Of a stretch of 5,839 nucleotides of DNA, positions 1 to 4,097 are shown piece by piece. The first letter of the stretch is position 1, and each line of letters begins with the position of its first letter. Location: assembly GCA_014523685.1 (NCBI GenBank), contig JAATVT010000218.1, positions 1 to 5,839 of the forward strand, written 5' to 3'. This DNA comes from Nitrososphaerales archaeon TH5893 (lineage in GTDB: Archaea > Thermoproteota > Nitrososphaeria > Nitrososphaerales > Nitrososphaeraceae). The notes under the pieces are model-generated. The model worked only from the letters and a program-made list of their open reading frames with translations, was not told where the DNA came from and did not search any database. The position numbers and the translations under genes are program-made.

Positions 1-309
1 AGCTCCAAAGATGACTAAAAGTGCATAAAGAAAAATAGGTGTCGCCTTGTACAGCCTATTAAAAAACGAAGGAGCCTCAAGGTCTTTGCGCAATGCAACC
101 ATATAATCTCTAAGGGCATACAGACCTGCAAAAAATACAGTGATAGTCATTGCTATAAATAATATTAAACCAAAAGAAGAAGTAAGAGGCTTTCCCAAAA
201 CGTCAAAAAAGGTGCCAAAGATTACATCGGTCATTATTATGGCCCAAGCAATAAACGTCATCAAATAAGTTTTTTTGTTAATGATACTTGTAGTGACTAC
301 CAATGGCAT
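1..309 (-). CDS. Multi-pass membrane protein, N-terminal part (cut by left edge)
   Basis: The minus strand is open from an ATG at 309 to the left edge, giving 103 residues starting MPLVVTTSIINKKTYLMTF. Three hydrophobic stretches are visible: about residues 15-35 (IAWAIIMTDVIFGTFF), 46-66 (LILFIAMTITVFFAGLYAL) and 89 to the edge (ATPIFLYALLVIFGA). Between the second and third lies a charged loop (RDYMVALRKDLEAP). This is the pattern of a small integral membrane protein. The start is supported by a TATA box (GTATATAAC) centred about 24 bases upstream, which fits a leaderless or nearly leaderless mRNA. I do not recognise a family and assign no function; a transporter, a membrane anchor or a lineage-specific protein are all possible. 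The rest lies outside the window. Confidence 0.75.
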   Translation of the reverse strand, partial: MPLVVTTSIINKKTYLMTFIAWAIIMTDVIFGTFFDVLGKPLTSSFGLILFIAMTITVFFAGLYALRDYMVALRKDLEAPSFFNRLYKATPIFLYALLVIFGA

Positions 310-327
310 TTTTGTAATCGACACGTC

Positions 328-336
328 GTTATATAC
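328..336 (-). promoter_or_regulatory. TATA box of the left-edge membrane protein gene
   Basis: On the minus strand this reads GTATATAAC, preceded by purine-rich GGAGA as a possible BRE. Its centre lies about 24 bases before the ATG at 309, so transcription would begin at or a few bases before the start codon. Seen directly as a motif; promoter function is inferred. Confidence 0.55.
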
Positions 337-350
337 TCTCCTATATGCGT

Positions 351-367
351 TTCAGCAAATTGCTGAA
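351..367. repeat. Inverted repeat upstream of the membrane protein promoter
   Basis: TTCAGCAAATTGCTGAA has two perfect 8-base arms around one central base. It begins about 15 bases upstream of the TATA box of the minus-strand membrane gene, a position suited to an activator or repressor site. There is no T-tract beside it, so a terminator is less likely. No cognate regulator is visible in the window. Confidence 0.4.
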
Positions 368-424
368 CTGCTTATACTTTTAAAAACCAGATTTTGACCA
401 CAAGGTAGTTTCATCATCAGCAAT

Positions 425-577
425 CTAATCCAAGGGTGTGCTTATTTTTTGATTCTTATTCTTGCCGCTTTGGTCAAATAATATCTTGCCAAGGTTCTGT
501 CGCCTTTTCGTCGGATTCTTGTCATCGTCAAGCTGTAACAGGTTGTCGGATATCTTTCTCAATGGCGGTGCTGTCAT
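425..577 (-). CDS. Possible small hypothetical protein (50 aa) or C-terminal gene remnant
   Basis: An ATG at 577 opens a 50-codon frame ending in TAG at 425-427. The product is hydrophilic and charged (MTAPPLRKISDNLLQLDDDK at the start, KNKNQKISTPLD at the end) and looks more protein-like than the overlapping plus-strand frame. A strong Shine-Dalgarno-like AGGAGGAG ends two bases before the ATG. The frame is also open for 11 codons upstream (KIAPVVGGV before the Met) after a TGA, so it may instead be the tail of a decayed longer gene. It is followed on the same strand by the membrane protein gene, with a gap of about 115 bases. No family is recognised. It is reported because it is the best coding candidate in an otherwise empty 635-base stretch. 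Confidence 0.3.
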   Translation of the reverse strand: MTAPPLRKISDNLLQLDDDKNPTKRRQNLGKILFDQSGKNKNQKISTPLD

Positions 578-944
578 GACTCCTCCTACTACTGGTGCGA
601 TTTTTCAGTTAATTGATCCTGCTGGTACGATCATTCACGATTACGCAGCGATGCCTGTCGGTACAGTTAGTAGAATTGAACTAGTAGTCTTCTAAAACGA
701 CTGGGATTCCCATGTATCATTCTCCCTGACATCTGTAAATAGTAGCTAATATGCTTAAGGTTTGTCATTTAGTTGTCCCTTGGTTTTAATAGGATTTGTT
801 GATCGTGTAAATCAAACTATGCTTGTGGCGATCACAAAGCGAATGTTCAGGCATTATCTGAATGAAATTGCAAGGAAATAACCATAAGAATGTGGCCTGC
901 GGAACTTTACAAACCTATGGATAGAGTGTAAGGGAGCATTGCCA
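578..944. other. Stretch without a convincing gene
   Basis: All six frames are broken by stops into short pieces. The longest are a plus-strand 39-codon frame at 576-695 (MTPPTTGAIFQLIDPAGTII at its start), a minus-strand 33-codon frame at 667-768 (MTNLKHISYYLQ at its start) and a plus-strand 20-codon ATG frame at 819-881. None has both a good start context and recognisable content. No RNA gene, terminator hairpin with T-tract, or repeat array was seen. The stretch could be decayed coding sequence between two minus-strand genes. Confidence 0.5.
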
Positions 945-1814
945 TCATGTCCGTGTTCCGACTATACATATGGATTCATTATCCATTTTTATCAGTCCAT
1001 TATCAGTTCCATAATTTCGTGCTGCTTCTTCTGCCACTTTTCTCCAGACGTTTTCCTTTCTTTCCTCAGTCTCTTTAGACAACGCAATACGGGCAGAAAC
1101 ACTAACTGCTTGACAGTAACGACAATAGTCTTCCCCTGATTCAAATTCATATGTCACAGTTACTGTGTCAATATGAATATCTTTGAATCCTGCTCTGGCC
1201 AGAGAATTTTCAAGCTTATTTGTATCAGCTAGGCTAAACGGATTTGGAACTCCTGGTGGAGGCGCTGACATTTGTATTTGACTGCCTATTGTTCTGATGG
1301 CCAAGCTAATAATTGGGACTTTAGTCGCATCAGCCCAGACTGCAGCTGCAAATCTCCCACCTGATACTAACGAACTATATATTTTTCCTATCGCGACATC
1401 TAGATTTGGGAATAACATTAGTCCCCAACGACATAGCGCTGCATCAAACGATGAGTTTGCTAGGTCTAAATTCTCGGCATCACTTTCTTTAAACTCAATT
1501 ATGTCTTGCAATCTCAGGAATATAGCTCGTTCTTTTGCAATGGCTAGCATTTGTCTTGAAATGTCTGTAGCCAAAACATGACCGCCGGTTCCGACAACCT
1601 TTGCTGCTGTAATTGATGGTTCTCCAATGCCTGTTGCTACATCTAAAACTCTTTGTCCGGGTTTAATATCAGCAAGTTCGATTAATCGCTGACTGAGCTT
1701 TTGAGCTCCTTTCTCAATAGGCTCCCACCACTCTTTCCATCCTTCTGCAACACTGTCCCAGCCTTCCCGTTGAGCCATTTTAAACTGATTAGGATCAAAA
1801 GTCGAAGAAACCAT
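945..1814 (-). CDS. Class I SAM-dependent methyltransferase, UbiE/COQ5-like (289 aa)
   Basis: The protein transfers a methyl group from S-adenosylmethionine to an unidentified, probably small or lipid, substrate. The Rossmann fold is clear: helical WDSVAEGWKEWWEPIEKGA at about 19-37, then motif I VLDVATGIGEP at 56-66 binding SAM. The acidic residue after strand 2 is D84 in LATDIS, motif II is ESDAENLDL at 110-118, and the strand-4 region FDAALCRWGLMLFPNLD covers 123-139. GGRFAAAVW at 152-160 follows, then a C-terminal substrate-side region with PPPGVPNPFSLAD and the ending MDNESICIVG. Length and ends look complete. The frame is open 33 codons further upstream to an ATG at 1913, but I choose Met at 1814: the family normally starts shortly before the WDSVAEGW block, and a TATA box sits about 28 bases ahead of this ATG. 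The extra N-terminal residues (MCLFVHFTLAKVHIQ) look like read-through of promoter DNA. It is transcribed divergently from the second methyltransferase gene. Fold assignment is firm; the substrate is unknown. Confidence 0.93.
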   Translation of the reverse strand: MVSSTFDPNQFKMAQREGWDSVAEGWKEWWEPIEKGAQKLSQRLIELADIKPGQRVLDVATGIGEPSITAAKVVGTGGHVLATDISRQMLAIAKERAIFLRLQDIIEFKESDAENLDLANSSFDAALCRWGLMLFPNLDVAIGKIYSSLVSGGRFAAAVWADATKVPIISLAIRTIGSQIQMSAPPPGVPNPFSLADTNKLENSLARAGFKDIHIDTVTVTYEFESGEDYCRYCQAVSVSARIALSKETEERKENVWRKVAEEAARNYGTDNGLIKMDNESICIVGTRT

Positions 1815-1837
1815 TTGATTACTGTCATATACTTTAA

Positions 1838-1846
1838 CATATAAAA
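1838..1846 (-). promoter_or_regulatory. TATA box of the UbiE-like methyltransferase gene
   Basis: The minus strand reads TTTTATATG, centred about 28 bases before the ATG at 1814. This predicts a transcript starting almost at that ATG and argues against the longer start at 1913, which would lie upstream of the promoter. Confidence 0.5.
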
Positions 1847-2071
1847 TGCTATTATCAATTTCATCGAACTGGATGTGGACTTTAGCGAGTGTGAAGTGCA
1901 CGAACAAACACAAAGTTAAATAATATTCTCCGTCATGTTCATCCTGTATTCACTGTAGCTTTTTCAATTTCTTCGTCAACATGATAACGAATTGAAGTAG
2001 GAAGCCTTGCTTCCCCATGTTTCGAAGTCTCAAGGGACAAGATAACCTTTAAAGCTTAGTCTCTACCTGGT

Positions 2072-2087
2072 AAGTAGGAACCTACTT
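2072..2087. repeat. Short inverted repeat in the divergent methyltransferase spacer
   Basis: AAGTAGGAACCTACTT has perfect 7-base arms with a two-base centre. It lies between the two divergently transcribed methyltransferase genes, far from either TATA box. It could be a regulator site or part of a small hairpin; no T-tract follows closely enough to call a terminator. Confidence 0.35.
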
Positions 2088-2152
2088 TTAGCACTGATAT
2101 CGGCACTAATCCCACCGCATAATAGACAAATATGGATTGAATTCTAGCTAAC

Positions 2153-2164
2153 CCAATATATTGG
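2153..2164. repeat. 12-bp perfect palindrome upstream of the second methyltransferase promoter
   Basis: CCAATATATTGG is a perfect palindrome starting 25 bases ahead of the TATA-like element at 2178. That is a typical position for an archaeal regulator site. AT-rich palindromes of this size also occur by chance, so function is inferred only from position. Confidence 0.3.
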
Positions 2165-2177
2165 ACAAAGAAAAAGC

Positions 2178-2186
2178 TAAATAATA
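2178..2186 (+). promoter_or_regulatory. TATA-like element for the 2291 methyltransferase gene
   Basis: TAAATAATA lies about 30 bases before an ATG at 2212 and about 109 before the methyltransferase ATG. Transcription from it would begin near 2208 and give the methyltransferase mRNA a leader of about 80 bases, or serve the short upstream ORF directly. The match is moderate in AT-rich DNA. Confidence 0.35.
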
Positions 2187-2211
2187 ACAAAAATCACTAG
2201 GATTCGTAAAC

Positions 2212-2298
2212 ATGCAAGGACCTAATCCCACAGAATATGCTACAGTGAAATTACCATTGAAGGCTGTAGCTGCGAGTTGTGGAAATCTGAATGAGTAA
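2212..2298 (+). CDS. Possible short upstream ORF (28 aa) overlapping the methyltransferase start
   Basis: An ATG at 2212 opens a 28-codon frame (MQGPNPTEYATVKLPLKAVA at its start) whose TAA overlaps the methyltransferase start in the run ATGAGTAA. The ATG sits about 30 bases after a TATA-like element, as expected for a leaderless start. Such an overlap could couple translation of the two frames. The peptide is too short to classify, and the frame may be incidental. Confidence 0.22.
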   Translation: MQGPNPTEYATVKLPLKAVAASCGNLNE

Positions 2299-2941
2299 AT
2301 CTAGTGGAGGAAAAGAAGAGTGGTCATCTGTTCAACATGTTCTGGCATATCTAAATGTAGCTGATAATCTTCCACATCGTACAGAAGGAGAAGCTGTTCT
2401 ACTCGATCATGTTTCTAAAGATGCAAGCAGAGTGCTAGACCTTGGTACGGGAGATGGACGATTACTAAAACTCTTAAAGATAGACAGACCTAACATGAAT
2501 GAAGCTATAGCATTAGATGTTTCTCCAACCATGCTAAAGGCTGCACGAGATCACTTTGCAAATGATAATACTGTCAAAGTAGTTGAACATGATTTTAATT
2601 TTCCATTACCTGATTCCTTGGGCTATTTTGATGCAGTAGTCTCAAGTTTTGCTATTCACCACCTTGATCATAAACGCAAGCGTGCACTTTATGAAGAAAT
2701 CTACAATATTCTTAATCCAACAGGAGTCTTTTGCAATCTAGAACATGTAGCATCACCTTCTGTTGAACTTCACGTTCGTTTTCTGAATGCCATAGGATAT
2801 AGCCCAAAGACTGAAGATAAGTCAAATAAACTATTACCAATGGAGATACAACTAGGTTGGCTTAGAGAAATAGGTTTTGTAGATGTAGATTGCTATTGGA
2901 AATGGCTTGAGATGGCACTGTTAATAGGATATAAGGCATAA
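2291..2941 (+). CDS. Class I SAM-dependent methyltransferase, CmoA/Methyltransf_25-like (216 aa)
   Basis: A soluble SAM-dependent methyltransferase whose substrate cannot be read from sequence. The start EEWSSVQHVLAYLNVADNLP (9-28) and HRTEGEAVLL (29-38) is typical of a family shared by bacteria and archaea. Then come motif I VLDLGTGDGRLL at 48-59, the SAM-ribose acidic residue D76 in ALDVSP, D101 in EHDF as the adenine-side residue, and FDAVVSSFAIHHL at 113-125 with the strand-4 region. The C-terminal block QLGWLREIGFVDVDCYWKW (187-205), ending LLIGYKA, is also a family hallmark, so the protein is complete. The ATG at 2291 gives the expected N-terminus; a weak GGAAAT lies just before it. The gene diverges from the UbiE-like methyltransferase but shares little beyond the fold, so this is not a recent duplication. 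Weak similarity to tRNA-modifying CmoA enzymes does not prove a tRNA role. Confidence 0.94.
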   Translation: MSKSSGGKEEWSSVQHVLAYLNVADNLPHRTEGEAVLLDHVSKDASRVLDLGTGDGRLLKLLKIDRPNMNEAIALDVSPTMLKAARDHFANDNTVKVVEHDFNFPLPDSLGYFDAVVSSFAIHHLDHKRKRALYEEIYNILNPTGVFCNLEHVASPSVELHVRFLNAIGYSPKTEDKSNKLLPMEIQLGWLREIGFVDVDCYWKWLEMALLIGYKA

Positions 2942-3059
2942 TGCATTAAATTATATTTCAAAGCTGTAGGACTTGAGACAGCAGTTATCAACAACCTAGC
3001 GATTATTATCCTCCTGGGTAGACAAAACGAGTCAATTTTGGTTCGCATTCCACCAAACC
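2942..3059. other. Short intergenic stretch after the methyltransferase
   Basis: No gene is seen. A 10-base palindrome TAATGCATTA overlaps the methyltransferase stop codon at 2939-2948, and an AT-rich run follows. There is no clear terminator hairpin. GGTTCGCATTCC near 3040-3051 resembles a tRNA T-arm, but no stem can be formed around it. Confidence 0.4.
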
Positions 3060-3077
3060 CGATACACTAGTGTATCG
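3060..3077. promoter_or_regulatory. Perfect 18-bp palindrome abutting the integrase TATA box (probable operator)
   Basis: CGATACACTAGTGTATCG is a perfect palindrome, centred on ACTAGT, that ends one base before the TATA box of the broken integrase gene. It covers the BRE position, where TFB binds, so a bound dimer would block transcription initiation. A looser ACAC-N7-GTGT inverted repeat lies at 3090-3104, over the expected transcription start, and resembles its half-sites. Palindrome seen directly; repressor operator inferred. Confidence 0.5.
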
Positions 3078-3085
3078 TTTTATAG
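3078..3085 (+). promoter_or_regulatory. TATA box of the broken integrase gene
   Basis: TTTTATAG is centred about 26 bases before the ATG at 3108, the spacing for a leaderless archaeal transcript. It supports 3108 as the original start of the integrase frame. Confidence 0.5.
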
Positions 3086-3107
3086 GACTACACGTTAAAT
3101 GTGTTAC

Positions 3108-3261
3108 ATGACTATTTCGGCGGCTACAGCAGAATCAGTCTCCCAGACGAGTGTCTCCATACGACAAATTCAAAATGGCATTAAAGTCAAAAGAAATCCA
3201 GAGACAATATCCAAATCTTTTGTCAAAATTCTTCGATTTCTCCAGGTGGCCTTGCTTATAA
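3108..3261 (+). pseudogene. Tyrosine recombinase/integrase, N-terminal remnant with frameshift and early stop
   Basis: Thaumarchaeal integrases begin with a DNA-binding SAM-like domain that grips att-site arms. Here the ATG at 3108 gives MTISAATAESVSQTSVS, then the match moves to the next frame near 3150-3158. That frame reads SPYDKFKMALKSKEIQRQYP and continues NLLSKFFDF, the recognisable N-terminal block (compare KSPETRRQYP...FLDF in related integrases). It stops at TAA 3259-3261 after about 50 residues. A full protein would need over 300 residues, including the catalytic Arg, His and Tyr, none of which appear in the window. A third frame is open from about 3236 to 3424 (IKREESLLFLIVF and onward), but I cannot align it to an integrase with confidence. 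The gene is dead by frameshift and loss of its catalytic part, although promoter and palindrome remain. Family call is by eye. Confidence 0.6.
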
Positions 3262-3445
3262 TATAAGAACATGGACCAGTACAAAAGTGGATATCAAACG
3301 TGAGGAATCTCTGCTGTTTTTAATTGTCTTCTACTTCATTGTAAACATTCTAGGGCTAGAAAAAACTATCTTGCCATTGAACGTAACAAATCTTAATGGA
3401 TTTAAGCGATTTGATAGGGACTAATGTTCAGCAATGCCAATGTTT
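3262..3445. other. Stretch after the integrase remnant, possibly more decayed integrase
   Basis: A plus-strand frame without a start codon runs through most of this stretch to a TAA at 3422-3424 and includes VDIKREESLLFLIVFYF and TILPLNVTNLNGFKRFDRD. It may be decayed sequence downstream of the integrase N-terminus, or chance. No other feature is visible before the hairpin at 3436. Confidence 0.25.
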
Positions 3446-3453
3446 TCATTGGC
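3436..3453. terminator. Hairpin at the 3' end of the minus-strand hypothetical gene
   Basis: GCCAATG and CATTGGC form a perfect 7-bp stem around a four-base loop (TTTT on the plus strand, AAAA on the minus). The minus-strand gene's stop codon (3446-3448) falls in the loop and stem. The position suits 3'-end formation or mRNA protection, but no U-tract follows on the minus strand, so classical termination is not shown. Confidence 0.3.
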
Positions 3454-3694
3454 TTCTAACTCTTGGAACCTTATTATTTCCTATTTCATATCCCCTTTGA
3501 CGAAGATATTTTAAAGTTAATTTGTAGACTAGTTCATCATGGTCTGCCACATCTAATACTTTTGACCATGAAACTTCTCCTTTTTTTAAAATTTCGTCGG
3601 ATAGTATCTCTGTATTTTTTCTGGCTTCTTCCCTACATTGTTCCATGGTCTTACCATTTTTGTAAGCATGGACACGAATATCGCAGCTATCCAT
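3446..3694 (-). CDS. Hypothetical protein (82 aa)
   Basis: A complete frame from ATG at 3694 to TGA at 3446-3448. The product has normal protein composition: a short strand-like CDIRVHAYKNG at 4-14, then a long charged helix EQCREEARKNTEILSDEIL at 18-36. A second helical region follows at about 43-66 (SKVLDVADHDELVYKLTLKY), ending in a basic tail (NNKVPRVRSQ). There is no membrane segment or signal peptide, so it is probably cytosolic. The overlapping plus-strand frame (3463-3744) is rich in Phe, Leu and His and looks like its antisense shadow. Upstream the frame is open only 11 codons with no alternative ATG. A weak TATA-like ATTATTACA lies about 27 bases before the start. I do not recognise the family. 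It sits alone next to integrase debris and could be part of the old insertion. Confidence 0.5.
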   Translation of the reverse strand: MDSCDIRVHAYKNGKTMEQCREEARKNTEILSDEILKKGEVSWSKVLDVADHDELVYKLTLKYLRQRGYEIGNNKVPRVRSQ

Positions 3695-4097
3695 ATTTCG
3701 ATCGACATTGTAAAAATGTAATAATGACTAATAATACTTTATGATTAACATCCTTATCGTTTATTCTATTCATTATCCTTTAAAGTAAATCTGACAGTAT
3801 TCACAATTCTTGTCTAGTTTCTTTCATTTGACTAGTTTTGAAAAAATATTCTTCTTCTTATTTAATTCTGAAAGGCCATCGAAATATTCATTAATATAAA
3901 GTGTCCTGTATAAAAAATTGCAGAACTATACTAGCTTCAAGAAGCAATCTCACTCAAACATTGTCCTTCATAATTATGAGAAAATGATAGTTGATAAAGC
4001 TAAAATATGGATAGAAATTAGAGTATAAAGCTCAGGTACGGGCTCAGATAATGCTTTATATCTACACACTATTTAATATTTAGAGCACGGTGTTGCA
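3695..4097. other. AT-rich intergenic region upstream of the histidine kinase
   Basis: No coding frame longer than about 15 codons with a start is seen on the plus strand. TTAATATAAA at 3891-3900 is a good TATA-like match with no ORF at the right distance, so it could serve a small RNA or be chance. The motif CTAGTTT occurs twice near 3824-3838. The kinase promoter is at the right end. Two minor TATA-like runs also occur near 4022 and 4072. Confidence 0.45.
4055..4062 (+). promoter_or_regulatory. TATA box of the histidine kinase gene
   Basis: TTTATATC lies about 40 bases before the ATG at 4098, predicting a start site near 4085 and a very short leader of about 13 bases. The leader has no good Shine-Dalgarno sequence, as is common in this archaeal lineage. 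Confidence 0.45.

Larger units (their letters stand above)
1939..2193 (-). pseudogene. Possible decayed minus-strand coding remnant (doubtful)
   Basis: One minus-strand frame stays open from 2193 to a TGA at 1939-1941 apart from a single TAA at 2056-2058: 45 codons, the stop, then 38 codons. The first part is hydrophobic (VQYIGLARIQSIFVYYAVGL, about 10 residues in), and the second is hydrophilic and protein-like (ALKVILSLETSKHGEARLPT, then SIRYHVDEEIEKATV). There is no ATG in the upstream half and no recognised family. The frame overlaps the likely promoter of the plus-strand methyltransferase. It may be a degenerate gene piece or a chance open frame. Confidence 0.2.

Noticed and set aside
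350..421. C/D box guide RNA on the minus strand (ATGATGA ... CTGA)
   Set aside because: The distance between the boxes is about 55 bases, there is no convincing D'/C' pair, and the CTGA belongs to the inverted repeat at 351-367.
462..695. Plus-strand 77-residue frame starting from TTG
   Set aside because: It starts at a TTG with no promoter, its first half is low-quality (FLSSSSCNRLSD) and lies antisense to the more protein-like minus frame at 425-577. Only the last 39 codons look at all like protein.
1297..1581. Plus-strand frame across the methyltransferase gene
   Set aside because: It is an antisense shadow of the well-supported minus-strand methyltransferase; its Ser/Ala-rich product has no family features.
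1815..1913. Longer N-terminus for the UbiE-like methyltransferase from the ATG at 1913
   Set aside because: The extra 33 residues do not resemble the family, and the TATA box at 1838-1846 lies inside them, placing the true start at 1814.
3030..3056. tRNA 3' end or attachment site (GGTTCGCATTCC followed by ACCA)
   Set aside because: The flanking bases cannot form a 5-bp T-stem, and no acceptor, D or anticodon arm is visible upstream, so a tRNA-derived att site near the integrase is not supported.
3108..3261. SSV-type integrase split by integration (intN half)
   Set aside because: This type normally has the att core within a tRNA gene at the break. Here there is no tRNA sequence, and the frame ends by a stop after a frameshift, so simple decay is the better explanation.
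3463..3744. Plus-strand 93-residue frame
   Set aside because: It is antisense to the 82-aa minus-strand ORF and has an implausible composition rich in Phe, Leu, His and Tyr.
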